A stretch of 64,000 bases of DNA from Nanosyncoccus sp963540965 (GCA_963540965.1 CAUTSA010000004.1:12965-76964), one strand, 5' to 3'. Shown: positions 1-8,545, counted from the first letter of the stretch. Notes: generated from the sequence alone by a model not told the origin. Program-made: numbers and translations.

Positions 1-13
1 TATAATATAAGCA

Positions 14-1006
14 ATGTATCGAACTGGTAAAAAATTTAGCAAGCCCTCACTATCTCGCGTTATTAATGGCGATCTTGTTTTGACGGAAAGAGATACCAAA
101 AAGCCACGTATTCGCCTAGATCATACCCTTGTTGAAAAATACCCAGACTATAATCGCAATACTCTTCAGTCATTCATTAAGCTTGGCTATGTTCAGGTTG
201 ACGGCAAGGTAGCCACCAAGCCAAATACGCCACTCACTGAAGATTCAGTCATTGAATTAATTCTTCCAAAAACTCTCACAAATGCCAATCTTAAACAACA
301 AGAAGCTGATAAAGTTCGCCCTGCCACAATTTATGAAGATGAACATGTAGTTGTCTTCGATAAGCCAGCCGGCTTGCTTAGTATGGCCAAGGGAGACTAC
401 TGTCTTGAGCCAACCTTAGAAGACTTTGGCCTACTTGTTCATCGCCTAGATCGCGACACTAGCGGTATTGTTATTCTTGCTAAAGACGCCTCCACTCAAA
501 CTCTCCTAAGAAAACAATTCCAAGATAGAAAAACCCACAAAACTTACTATGCCATTGTTGAGGGTTGCCCAAAATTAACAACTGCTGTCATTAATCTTCC
601 CATTGCCAGAAATCTCAAACACCCAACCACTTTTATTGTAGAGGCTGGCGGCAAAGAATCTGAAACTTTTTACCAAGTCTTAAAAACCAAGAAATTTACT
701 CACTCGGATCTTTTGAACCTCAAAAAAATTTTTGCAAACTCTGATTTCTCTGGACATGAATTTAAAGAGGGAAAAACTTATTCATTAATCGAACTTAAAC
801 CAACCACTGGTCGCACTCATCAGTTACGTGTCCATCTCAAATATCTAGGTACACCAATTGTCGGGGATCGCGTCTATGGCTCAGCAAAGCCAGATTCCAC
901 CGATCGACTCTACCTCCATGCCAAGGCACTTGAAATTACCATTCCCACCAGTAATCGACAGATTTTTGAAGCCCCACTTCCTCCAGAATTTAATCTCTTC
1001 GATTAA
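14..1006 (+). CDS. RluA-family 23S rRNA/tRNA pseudouridine synthase
   Basis: Isomerises specific uridines in rRNA or tRNA to pseudouridine. An S4-like RNA-binding segment covers about residues 30-90, followed by the RluA catalytic domain. The HRLDRDTSG motif (residues 143-151) carries the catalytic Asp146, and GRTHQLRVHL lies near residue 270. The length of 330 residues is normal for RluC/RluD proteins. A TATAAT box at 1-6 lies only 7 nt before the ATG, so the mRNA is probably leaderless. The exact target uridine cannot be told from sequence. The gene is followed by a DNA polymerase III delta'-like gene on the same strand. Confidence 0.93.
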   Translation: MYRTGKKFSKPSLSRVINGDLVLTERDTKKPRIRLDHTLVEKYPDYNRNTLQSFIKLGYVQVDGKVATKPNTPLTEDSVIELILPKTLTNANLKQQEADKVRPATIYEDEHVVVFDKPAGLLSMAKGDYCLEPTLEDFGLLVHRLDRDTSGIVILAKDASTQTLLRKQFQDRKTHKTYYAIVEGCPKLTTAVINLPIARNLKHPTTFIVEAGGKESETFYQVLKTKKFTHSDLLNLKKIFANSDFSGHEFKEGKTYSLIELKPTTGRTHQLRVHLKYLGTPIVGDRVYGSAKPDSTDRLYLHAKALEITIPTSNRQIFEAPLPPEFNLFD

Positions 1007-1048
1007 AAACCATTTCTATGGCACATTTTACGCTACAATAGAATCAAG

Positions 1049-1738
1049 ATGTTTATTGATTCACTAGAAAAAATCCCTCAAATCTCCCGCGCTTTCTCTA
1101 CCACTATTTTTGCAGTTAATCCAGACGTCGAACTTAATCTTGCGCCTCAAGTGTCACTATCCCTTAACGCGGATTCAATCGACTCACAAATTGACGAAGT
1201 TAGGGAATTATTGCAGCTCACCAGGAATAAACAGACCAAAGAGCTTTATCTTGTTATCCGCCACGCCGAACTTCTTTCCGAAAAATCAAGCAATGTCTTA
1301 CTAAAAACCATTGAAGAACCCGGTGAACATATTCATATCTTACTTCTCACCAAAAAACCTTTTCAATTGCTCCCCACCATACGCTCAAGGGCCATGCTTT
1401 TTTATCTAAAGACCACTGACAACCTCGTATCGCCTCCAGATGTTCCTCCAGAAATTTTAGACTACGCTAAAAAACTTCTAGTCGCCGACAAAGACCAACT
1501 TGTACATCTAGCAGAAGAGCTCGTAAAAAGAAAACCAAAAAAATCTGATCCAGATTCTGATAATGATAAGGCATTTATCCTGAAAGTCATTGAGACCACC
1601 ATTGAGCTTGCATATAAGTCCTTCTATAAAACCAACAATCAACTTTTCTTAAAAAAAATTACAGGACTAGATCTGGCATATCAAAATATCTCTAAAAATG
1701 GCAATAAGAAGCTACAACTTCTCGCAAATTTAATCTAA
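1049..1738 (+). CDS. DNA polymerase III delta'-like clamp-loader protein
   Basis: Short (229 aa) AAA+-derived protein resembling the delta' subunit of the sliding-clamp loader. The stretch NVLLKTIEEPGEH followed by LPTIRSRAMLF (about residues 84-118) matches the sensor/SRC region of HolB and DnaX proteins. There is no Walker A motif at the N-terminus, as is usual for delta', which does not hydrolyse ATP. The protein is shorter than E. coli HolB (334 aa), which fits the reduced proteins of this lineage. A TACAAT-like -10 box lies just before the ATG, so it is probably leaderless. The clamp-loader role is inferred from the motif only. Confidence 0.75.
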   Translation: MFIDSLEKIPQISRAFSTTIFAVNPDVELNLAPQVSLSLNADSIDSQIDEVRELLQLTRNKQTKELYLVIRHAELLSEKSSNVLLKTIEEPGEHIHILLLTKKPFQLLPTIRSRAMLFYLKTTDNLVSPPDVPPEILDYAKKLLVADKDQLVHLAEELVKRKPKKSDPDSDNDKAFILKVIETTIELAYKSFYKTNNQLFLKKITGLDLAYQNISKNGNKKLQLLANLI

Positions 1739-1778
1739 AATTTTCTAAATCTATCAAAATATGTTAAAATAAGACAAT

Positions 1779-2696
1779 ATGTTAGGCGCATTGCTGATTT
1801 TAAGTTTTGCCATCTTTCTCGCATTTTTCGAGCCAGTTCTTGCTATCAAAAAGTCTTCCAACAAGGAGAACACTAAATACGATGCAGAGATCAAGAAGCT
1901 CTGGACCATTGCCAAAGACAGTATGAATAGCCGCAAAACTCTTCGTGCGGAAAAAGCCCTCCTCACTATCTTAAAACTCGACGAAACCAACGCTGCAGCA
2001 TATAACCGTCTCGGCATTCTTTACGCTAAGGCGCAAAATTTCGACGAAGCCATCGAATGTTTTGAAATCGCACAATCTCTTGATAATAACCCAATGTCAT
2101 TACACAACGTGGGATTAATCTATCTTGAGACCGGTTCCTACGAAAAAGCCTCCATGGCATTCCAACAAGCACTTAAACTCGATAGTACAGTAGCTGCTCG
2201 TTTCCTCGCTTTAGCAAAAGCCGAAGAGAAGCTCGGCCACAAAAAAGCTGCCATTGAAGCTCTTGAATCGGCCTACAATCTTGATAAATCTACTACAACA
2301 TTAAGGCAAATTCTTAGTATCTACGAAGAGGCGGGGGATCAAGAAAATATTGATATTACCACCGCACGCATTGAACAGCAAATCGCCGAGGATGCATTAA
2401 AAAAAGCTGAACTTGAAAAGACAAAAAAGAAAGAGAAAAAAGTTAAAGAGCCAGCCAGGGTTCGCCCACGTCCGCAGCCAAAAATCATCTACCCTCGTGC
2501 CAGTACTCCGATTAACGCTATCAAAAAAGCTGCTATCTCTTCCATCCACAAAAATCGCTCCGCACAAGAATCAATAAAGAACAAAGCCGTGTCCGCAACA
2601 AATGAGATCAATAATACCACCCTCAGGCAGAAAAAGCTCAGCACTACCACATCAAACAATCATCATTCCAATAATCGTCCACGCGTCATCCAATAA
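1779..2696 (+). CDS. Membrane-anchored TPR-repeat protein
   Basis: An N-terminal hydrophobic segment (residues 1-22) should anchor the protein in the membrane. About four tetratricopeptide repeats follow (residues 45-205; for example AAYNRLGILYAKAQNFDEAIECF). The C-terminal 100 residues are Lys/Arg/Ser/Asn-rich and look disordered. TPR domains hold protein partners together; the partner is unknown. A TAAAAT box lies 9 nt before the ATG. The very basic tail could bind polyanions such as cell-wall polymers or nucleic acid. Confidence 0.75.
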   Translation: MLGALLILSFAIFLAFFEPVLAIKKSSNKENTKYDAEIKKLWTIAKDSMNSRKTLRAEKALLTILKLDETNAAAYNRLGILYAKAQNFDEAIECFEIAQSLDNNPMSLHNVGLIYLETGSYEKASMAFQQALKLDSTVAARFLALAKAEEKLGHKKAAIEALESAYNLDKSTTTLRQILSIYEEAGDQENIDITTARIEQQIAEDALKKAELEKTKKKEKKVKEPARVRPRPQPKIIYPRASTPINAIKKAAISSIHKNRSAQESIKNKAVSATNEINNTTLRQKKLSTTTSNNHHSNNRPRVIQ

Positions 2697-2806
2697 TATC
2701 CGAGATATACTGTTTATAGTGTCCATCCGTATCTAAAATTAAAATAGAGAAAAGCTACAAATAACCCTTGTGATAATAAAAAATCTCTGTTAAAATAAAC
2801 CTATAA

Positions 2807-2882
2807 GCCGTGTTAGCTCAGTTAGTAGAGCAGCCGCCTTGTAAGCGGCAGGTCGTCGGGGCAGAGCCGACACACGGCTCCA
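2807..2882 (+). tRNA. tRNA-Thr (anticodon TGT)
   Basis: Acceptor GCCGTGT (2807-2813) pairs with ACACGGC (2872-2878); the anticodon stem is GCCGC/GCGGC with loop CTTGTAA (2838-2844). U discriminator and encoded CCA. The T-stem GTCGG/CCGAC is intact, but the T-loop (2860-2866) reads GGCAGAG instead of TTCRANN, which is very unusual. A TAAAAT box lies near 2790. Confidence 0.92.
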
Positions 2883-2901
2883 TGAGGAGAAAGAAAAAAG
2901 A

Positions 2902-2927
2902 AGAGTTCGAAGAACTCTATTTTTATT
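2902..2927 (+). terminator. Rho-independent terminator after tRNA-Thr(TGT)
   Basis: Stem AGAGTTC/GAACTCT (2902-2918) followed by a T-rich tract. The same hairpin and flanks recur at 9467 after the second tRNA-Thr. Confidence 0.75.
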
Positions 2928-3004
2928 TCGACGAATGGCCACAGTGAACGTAGTACACAAATATTTTCTTTATGCTAAAATTATATAAATAACTGGAGGT
3001 GGTC

Positions 3005-5293
3005 ATGAGTAATACAGGTACTCGTAATGAGCGGGCTGAAACTATTTCAGATCTTTCGCTTAAGCTAAAGCAACAAAAACAAGCAAAAAAATCCAAAATT
3101 CGCGTTCGTTTGACGCAGAAATTCAAAAAACCAACCTATTTTACCGCACACTTCATGGTTTTTCTTGTTGTTTTTGTCTCACTCGTTTTTTGTCTCGCCT
3201 ATCTCAGCAATCGTGGTGAAAATACCGACCTCATCAAACTTAGTCCAGGCCAAATAGCCTTACAAAAAGCATACGAAAAGGATTTCACTTCCACAGGCCA
3301 CACCATAAAAAATCCTAATATCATTTTAAACCCCTACAAAACCTCACCTCTCACCGCTTTAATCATCTTTGAAACAGAAGAAGAGGTCTCACCAACCGTC
3401 ACCATCCTAGGAAAAGATTCAAAGACCACCCTCTCCCATGATTTTGTTAAGGCCAAGAAGCATTACCTCCCAATCTATGGACTGTACCCAGATACTACCA
3501 ATAAAATTAGGATCACTTATGAGACTCCTATCAAAACTGGAGAGCAAAAAACCGACGCCTCAATTGCTCGTACTGGTAACGTAATCGATGAACATAGTGC
3601 CGCCAAGAAACTTGAGCAATACGAATCTGAACATATTACTGAAGTCGGAAATCAGTTTACTCCAGTCAATCACGAAATAAACCAAGAACTCCAAAAAGAG
3701 AGTCAACCAAATCTAAAAAATATTGTTGAAACCATTGATCGAGAGTTTGAAATTAAAACTGAACCCCTTCCCGAAAATCTCCCAAAAGCTACCCTAGTTA
3801 GCTCCGATAAATCCAAATTAAGCTCAGATTTTTATTTCTTTAGCCCAGCTACAAAAAATAATTATATGACCGCCTATGATATTAATGGCGACCTTAGGTG
3901 GTATCTTAAAAATACAGCGCTTTGGGAAAACACAAAATTAAATAACGGTCATCTTCTTGTTAGTACCGAACGCTTAATTAATCCGCCATACTATATGACC
4001 GGTCTCTATGAGATTGATTTACTAGGTAAAATTTATGCCGAATATTCACTACCAGGCGGTTATCATCATGATTATTTTGAGCTAGAAAATGGCAATCTAA
4101 TAGTAGCTTCCAATAACTTTAGTAACCAAAACCATACTGTCGAAGATTATATCGTAGAGCTTGATCGTAAAACTGGCCAAGTCGTCAAAAGAATTGACCT
4201 TCAAAAGATTCTCAAAAAAGATGATGGCAAAAACGAGAATTGGACCGAATATGACTGGTTCCACAACAACTCTGTCTACTATGACAAAAACTCTGACTCA
4301 TTAATTTTATCCGGTCGACATCAAGATGCTGTAATCAGCATCAACTATACCACCACCGACATTAACTGGATTTTAGGCGATCCCACAAATTGGTCCTCCT
4401 TCTATCAGAAATATTTCCTCAAGCCGATTGGACAGAATTTTGAATATCAATGGAGTCAACACGCCGCAAAAATCACCCCAGACGGATATCTTACGCTCTT
4501 TGATAATGGCAATAATAAATCCAAAGCCCCAGAGTCCTATATTAAAGCTAGCAATTCATACTCGCGAGCCGTAGTCTACAAGATAGATGCAGCGCAAAAA
4601 ACCGTCGAACAAGTTTGGCAGTATGGCAAAGAACGGGGAAGCGACTTCTATTCTCCATACATTTCAGATTTTGACTTGCTTAGCCAAAACCACTACCTAG
4701 TTCATTCTGGCGGCATCGTCAAATCAGATGGCATCCCCTCAAACCAGCCTGCCGGCCTCACTACCGGCCACGTCGAGCTTCTATCAAATACCGTGGAACT
4801 ACTGAATAATCAAATCATTTTTGAATTACATATTCCAACCAATAATTACCGTGTCGAAAAAATGGATCCATACGCTGGCGTAAACTATACCATGCAAGGC
4901 GCCAAGCAACTTGGTACTCTCGACTTCACTGATCCCGAAGAGAGAAAACAGGGCTTCATTACAAATACTGAAGTTGACCAAGACTTTCTAAAACGCCACG
5001 ACATTACGCTAAAAAATGAAGAAGATCGGCTCGTGGTTTCTGGACGTTTTCATCGAGAAGATAACGTACGTGTTGGACTTTACCGCAATTTCTACACCAA
5101 TCTTTATCAAGTCCCCATCAGCAAGCATCCTTACACTGCTCTCTGCGTAGACGTATTCTCTGAAGACGAAAATCAAAATGGGATCAATGTTACAAAATAC
5201 ATCAATAAAGATGGACTTCGTGGCAATTATTCTGTCTATATCGAGTATAATGGTAAATTATATAATACAGGTAAATACTTCAATGCAAAATAA
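3005..5293 (+). CDS. Membrane-anchored arylsulfotransferase (ASST family)
   Basis: Predicted to move sulfate from one phenolic sulfate ester to another through a sulfo-histidine intermediate. Visible: a basic cytoplasmic N-terminus (about 1-45), one membrane segment (about 46-68), then a large exported domain. The ASST signatures are YHHDYFELENGN, DWFHNNSVYYD with LILSGRHQDAV, and WSQHAAKITPDGYLTLFDNG, whose His corresponds to the catalytic one in this family. The ATG at 3005 is chosen because GGAGG (2995-2999) is well spaced from it; an upstream in-frame GTG overlaps this site. Its stop overlaps the start of a CPHC thioredoxin gene. Confidence 0.8.
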   Translation: MSNTGTRNERAETISDLSLKLKQQKQAKKSKIRVRLTQKFKKPTYFTAHFMVFLVVFVSLVFCLAYLSNRGENTDLIKLSPGQIALQKAYEKDFTSTGHTIKNPNIILNPYKTSPLTALIIFETEEEVSPTVTILGKDSKTTLSHDFVKAKKHYLPIYGLYPDTTNKIRITYETPIKTGEQKTDASIARTGNVIDEHSAAKKLEQYESEHITEVGNQFTPVNHEINQELQKESQPNLKNIVETIDREFEIKTEPLPENLPKATLVSSDKSKLSSDFYFFSPATKNNYMTAYDINGDLRWYLKNTALWENTKLNNGHLLVSTERLINPPYYMTGLYEIDLLGKIYAEYSLPGGYHHDYFELENGNLIVASNNFSNQNHTVEDYIVELDRKTGQVVKRIDLQKILKKDDGKNENWTEYDWFHNNSVYYDKNSDSLILSGRHQDAVISINYTTTDINWILGDPTNWSSFYQKYFLKPIGQNFEYQWSQHAAKITPDGYLTLFDNGNNKSKAPESYIKASNSYSRAVVYKIDAAQKTVEQVWQYGKERGSDFYSPYISDFDLLSQNHYLVHSGGIVKSDGIPSNQPAGLTTGHVELLSNTVELLNNQIIFELHIPTNNYRVEKMDPYAGVNYTMQGAKQLGTLDFTDPEERKQGFITNTEVDQDFLKRHDITLKNEEDRLVVSGRFHREDNVRVGLYRNFYTNLYQVPISKHPYTALCVDVFSEDENQNGINVTKYINKDGLRGNYSVYIEYNGKLYNTGKYFNAK

Positions 5294-5828
5294 GTCCAAC
5301 AAACACACTATCATCCTAATAGTCTCCGTAGTTACTCTTCTTTTACTAAGTATGATATTTTACGTAAGTAACACACTTAATCAATCTTCCAATGCCCAAA
5401 AGGGCCATACGAATACCTCCTCATCACAAGGGTCAAATGCCGAATTTGCTAAAATGACCGAATCAGACATTAAAAGCTCGGAAGATAAGGTAAATATTTA
5501 TATCTTTTGGGGAGACGGTTGCCCACACTGCAAGCATCTGGCCGAATTCTTCAACCAGCATCGCTCTGAAGTAGAAAAAATGGCCAACTTATACACATTA
5601 GAAGTCTGGAAGAATTCCGACAACCTTACTCTTATGAAAAATTTTGGTAAATTTCTCGGCGAAACGCCAAAGGGCGTCCCTTACTTTATCATCGGCAATA
5701 AAACCTTCTCAGGCTACTCTGAGTCAGACACCAAAACACAAAAACAGATTCTCGAAACCATAAAAACTGAATCTCAAAAGTCGACAAAAACCGATAAATA
5801 CCAAGAGTATAAAAAGAGCTCAAATTAA
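5283..5828 (+). CDS. Membrane-anchored thioredoxin-fold oxidoreductase with CPHC motif
   Basis: 181 residues: an N-terminal membrane anchor (about 8-30), a short linker, and a thioredoxin-like domain with FWGDGCPHCKHLAEFF (about residues 76-91). CPHC is the DsbA-type active site, favouring disulfide formation or exchange outside the membrane. A cis-Pro region (KGVPYFIIGN) is present. The ATG lies inside the last codons of the arylsulfotransferase gene (11-nt overlap), so the two are probably translationally coupled. In enterobacteria ASST is paired with the dedicated thiol oxidase DsbL; a similar partnership is inferred here. Confidence 0.8.
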   Translation: MQNKSNKHTIILIVSVVTLLLLSMIFYVSNTLNQSSNAQKGHTNTSSSQGSNAEFAKMTESDIKSSEDKVNIYIFWGDGCPHCKHLAEFFNQHRSEVEKMANLYTLEVWKNSDNLTLMKNFGKFLGETPKGVPYFIIGNKTFSGYSESDTKTQKQILETIKTESQKSTKTDKYQEYKKSSN

Positions 5829-5837
5829 AAATAAATG

Positions 5838-5863
5838 GATACCTCATCAGGGGTATCTTTTTT
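5838..5863 (+). terminator. Rho-independent terminator
   Basis: GATACC (5838-5843) pairs with GGTATC (5852-5857), followed by a T6 run. It ends the arylsulfotransferase/thioredoxin operon. Confidence 0.75.
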
Positions 5864-5937
5864 GACTAAATACATGTTTCATATTATAATATTTTCATAT
5901 TTTGTACCTTAACAGTACCTAGAAGGAGGTCATTATA

Positions 5938-6828
5938 ATGACAGTTAAAATTTTAGTTTTAGTCATATTATCCCTCAATGTGGCTACCGCAGCAATCTAT
6001 AAGTTCTATAGACTACTTTCAGAGCGTGACAATGAACGATTCATTCATGTCAAGCAGTTCGTCTTTAAGTCTATAAAAAACGAGACAGCCGAGAATGATA
6101 ATACTATTACAAATTACTTCTTAGCACATGGTTTTTTAAATGAACCGATCTTGTCTTTCGTTTTTTTAGACAAATTATTAAAGCCCAATTGCCATCTGTA
6201 TTACATGCAATACGATAATTTTGGCTACGATGCAGAGGCCTACACAGACCAGTTGTTTGATAAGGTTTCAAGGGTCACCAAAGAAATAACTGCAACAGGG
6301 AAGAAAGTCGAAAACATTGCCGTCAGTATTTCGCTGGGCGATCAAATCGTTGCACCGATCGAAGAAACATTTGATCAGGTCATTGCTATCAACCCTTGTA
6401 CCTACAATAGTTTTATCAACCGGAAGTATAGAACGCTTATCGCTTTTTCTGCTCCGATTTTATTTGCTTTAGAGTATGCTCTCGGGTGGTTGTCATTTAT
6501 ACCAGTTATTGCAAGCGACCATAACTATTACTCGATTGCTCTAATAGCGGATCAAATCTATGACATGAAGCATCTTAAGCCATCAGAAAGTATGCGTCTA
6601 CAGAATCAGCCACGTAAAATTCTCTTGAGTAGGTTCGATCAATTTCTTGACAACCAAGCAATAGAGAATTACTATCCAAAGGCAATTATTCGGTATATCA
6701 GCTGCAAACATGGCACCATGTCCGACCCCAATGATGCGCAACTTTACATGCAGGGCGTTCAAAAACTCTTTGGGCAATCCAAAGTTACAGACTATCCCTA
6801 TCCTTGGGAAAGAAAAGTTGTTCGATAA
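5938..6828 (+). CDS. Predicted alpha/beta-hydrolase-like protein
   Basis: 296 residues with a hydrophobic N-terminal segment (about 3-20), probably a signal anchor. An alpha/beta-hydrolase arrangement is suggested by a nucleophile-elbow-like SISLGD (about residue 132), an acid candidate in SRFDQFLDN, and a His in CKHGTMSDP near the C-terminus. The hydrophobic stretch at about 165-190 could be a lid or membrane contact. A strong ribosome-binding site (GAAGGAGG) precedes the ATG. Substrate unknown. The residue before the elbow is Ser rather than Gly, so the assignment is moderate. Confidence 0.5.
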   Translation: MTVKILVLVILSLNVATAAIYKFYRLLSERDNERFIHVKQFVFKSIKNETAENDNTITNYFLAHGFLNEPILSFVFLDKLLKPNCHLYYMQYDNFGYDAEAYTDQLFDKVSRVTKEITATGKKVENIAVSISLGDQIVAPIEETFDQVIAINPCTYNSFINRKYRTLIAFSAPILFALEYALGWLSFIPVIASDHNYYSIALIADQIYDMKHLKPSESMRLQNQPRKILLSRFDQFLDNQAIENYYPKAIIRYISCKHGTMSDPNDAQLYMQGVQKLFGQSKVTDYPYPWERKVVR

Positions 6829-6851
6829 CAAAATTCTAAGGTACACAATAT

Positions 6852-6876
6852 ACGCCGGATTAATCCGGCGTTTTTT
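6852..6876 (+). terminator. Rho-independent terminator
   Basis: CGCCGGAT/ATCCGGCG hairpin (6853-6870) with a T6 tract, closing the hydrolase gene. Confidence 0.85.
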
Positions 6877-6896
6877 AGTAAAATCACACTAAAAAC

Positions 6897-6925
6897 TTGA
6901 AAAACCCACTCTAAATTGCTATAAT
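6897..6925 (+). promoter_or_regulatory. Sigma-70-type promoter of tRNA-Tyr
   Basis: TTGAAA (6897-6902), 17 nt spacer, TATAAT (6920-6925). Transcription should start near 6932, giving a leader of about 70 nt before the tRNA. Confidence 0.8.
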
Positions 6926-6931
6926 ACATTT

Positions 6932-7004
6932 ATTCAAAGTATGCTTGGCGCGAGCCAAATACCTTGAGTGCGCTAGGACGGAGTGCGAACGACAGCCTAG
7001 CATT
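6932..7004 (+). other. Structured 5' leader of pre-tRNA-Tyr
   Basis: Between the predicted start and the tRNA there are two hairpins: TTGGC/GCCAA (6945-6958) and GCTAGG/CCTAGC (6972-7001). A structured 70-nt tRNA leader is longer than usual. No function is assigned; it could guide RNase P or be a decayed gene. Confidence 0.4.
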
Positions 7005-7089
7005 GCTGGAGTAGTCTAGCGGCAATGACAAGAGACTGTAAATCTCTCGGGTTACACCTTCGTAGGTTCGAGTCCTACCTCCAGCACCA
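7005..7089 (+). tRNA. tRNA-Tyr (anticodon GTA)
   Basis: Class II tRNA with a long variable arm. Acceptor GCTGGAG pairs with CTCCAGC; the anticodon loop is CTGTAAA; the T-loop TTCGAGT is normal; CCA is encoded. Confidence 0.95.
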
Positions 7090-7147
7090 TTTTAAGACCA
7101 GTTATTTTAAGATCAAATTTGGTCTTATTTTTTTGTAAAAAGAAGCC

Positions 7148-8266
7148 TTACTCGGCTTCCTTTTTCAGCTTTTCTTGATAACTAATCCAGTTGAAGCGCT
7201 CCAGAATCCGATCAACAAGATCAAGTTCAGTTTCAATCTCAGGATAAGCCTTTTGAAATTCGCTAAAGACTTTTGCGCGAATATTTTTGACATTTTCATT
7301 TCCGCAAAGCAAGAATATTGTTTCTGGCGAGATCTTTTCGTCGCCTTCCTGAAGTAATGCATCCAAAGTTTTTCTCTCTAATGAGTATGGAGCATTAGCA
7401 TTAAAACCATAGCTAAGGGTATCCGTATTACACGCCTGTCCCAATGTCGCACTGTCATTCATGAGCAAAGTTAGCCATTCCACGCTCGCTTCATTGATGA
7501 TCCGGTTTGCCTCAAAAACATCATCCTTCTGATCACTTTTAAAATCCAATTCAAAGATATTTCTCGTGATAATATGTGTTTTTTCATGATCCAAGACATG
7601 CTTAAATGCATTATTGTCCAATTTACTAACATCATCGTCTCGAGACAATATATTAGGACCAAAACCAATGTCCATCGCATAGGTAATCTCTGGATAATAA
7701 CTATTCGTATCATTATGAAGTTCCATATACACATCAAGCGATGTGCAGCAACCAGCATTATCTCGTTCCCTAAAAACATCCACCACGCGATATTTTATTT
7801 TATGTTCGGCAAATCTAGACATTTTCTGAGTAGTAGACTCTGGCAATACACCGTCCGAAACTAATTTCTGTACTGCATTTATGTATGTTTCATCATGTCG
7901 GTTTGCAGCTGGTAAAAAATACTCTCTGGCATACCTCTGCATTGCATAATCGTACCATCTTGCAAAATCATGAACATTAGAAACCTCAGATTTTCTCAAG
8001 TCTTCGATATAAGTAAAGTTTTCCGTCTCATAGTCACGGTTCCATTCGTTACTCTCTTCTTCTTTTAAGAAGTTCGAAAGCCACTGCCCGTTTCTTTTAC
8101 TATATAGTTCTGACAGTTTCCCAATCAGCCCATCAAGACGTGCTTCGTCCCTTAAAGTTAACCCTTCAAATCGATCAAGATACTCATACCCCTCTAGGTT
8201 TTCTTTTCCATATTCATAGATTTTTGATACAGACTCAATACGATTAGGGGCAGATTCTTTTTTCAT
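7148..8266 (-). CDS. Putative cytosolic zinc metallopeptidase with HEKTH motif
   Basis: 372 residues, no signal peptide. The segment FKHVLDHEKTHIITRNIF contains an HExxH zinc motif (about residues 228-232). It is followed about 28 residues later by NEASVEWL, whose Glu could be the third zinc ligand (gluzincin layout). The N-terminal half is helical and charged and is not recognised. First gene of the accessory island, convergent with the tRNA-Tyr unit. It could be a protease effector or toxin, but no family is recognised beyond the motif. Confidence 0.5.
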   Translation of the reverse strand: MKKESAPNRIESVSKIYEYGKENLEGYEYLDRFEGLTLRDEARLDGLIGKLSELYSKRNGQWLSNFLKEEESNEWNRDYETENFTYIEDLRKSEVSNVHDFARWYDYAMQRYAREYFLPAANRHDETYINAVQKLVSDGVLPESTTQKMSRFAEHKIKYRVVDVFRERDNAGCCTSLDVYMELHNDTNSYYPEITYAMDIGFGPNILSRDDDVSKLDNNAFKHVLDHEKTHIITRNIFELDFKSDQKDDVFEANRIINEASVEWLTLLMNDSATLGQACNTDTLSYGFNANAPYSLERKTLDALLQEGDEKISPETIFLLCGNENVKNIRAKVFSEFQKAYPEIETELDLVDRILERFNWISYQEKLKKEAE

Positions 8267-8359
8267 AAATAAATCATAACACCAAGCATAAAGGGAATCA
8301 ATAGTCTCACCCTAACCACCATCAGAACACAACTTCTAATTGACAGTATTTACGTTACA

Positions 8360-8388
8360 TTGACATTCATTAATATTTATTGTATAAC
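8360..8388 (+). promoter_or_regulatory. Promoter of the 228-aa protein gene
   Basis: TTGACA (8360-8365), 17 nt spacer, TATAAC (8383-8388). It directs a leader of about 175 nt, which fills most of the gene-free stretch 8267-8570. Confidence 0.8.
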
Positions 8389-8443
8389 AAAAAACGTCAA
8401 AAAGACATTCGTACCTTAATAAAGTTGGAATCTCTTTTAAATC

Positions 8444-8495
8444 CTCTAAGTAGTATCAAGCTAATCATTTCTGGTTGGCTTCATACTACTTAGAG
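8444..8495 (+). promoter_or_regulatory. Long near-perfect hairpin in the mRNA leader
   Basis: Outer 13-bp stem CTCTAAGTAGTAT (8444-8456) with ATACTACTTAGAG (8483-8495), one C-C mismatch, then an inner stem AAGCTAATC/GGTTGGCTT (with G-U pairs) around a 6-nt loop. It has no T-tract, so it is a leader structure rather than a terminator. Confidence 0.7.
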
Positions 8496-8500
8496 TAGTG

Positions 8501-8541
8501 TCAATGCGGGGAAAATCCCCTTAATTCTACAAGAGCATTGA
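8501..8541 (+). promoter_or_regulatory. Conserved leader RNA motif, copy 1
   Basis: Closing stem TCAATGC/GCATTGA encloses the hairpin GGGGAAAATCCCC and a 14-nt single strand TTAATTCTACAAGA. The same layout with different stem sequences occurs upstream of the 558-aa gene (18387-18428) and the 475-aa gene (32538-32576). See the findings. Confidence 0.65.
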
Positions 8542-8545
8542 CATC

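Noticed and set aside
2999..3004. GTG start for the arylsulfotransferase
   Set aside because: The GTG overlaps the GGAGG ribosome-binding site; the ATG at 3005 is correctly spaced.
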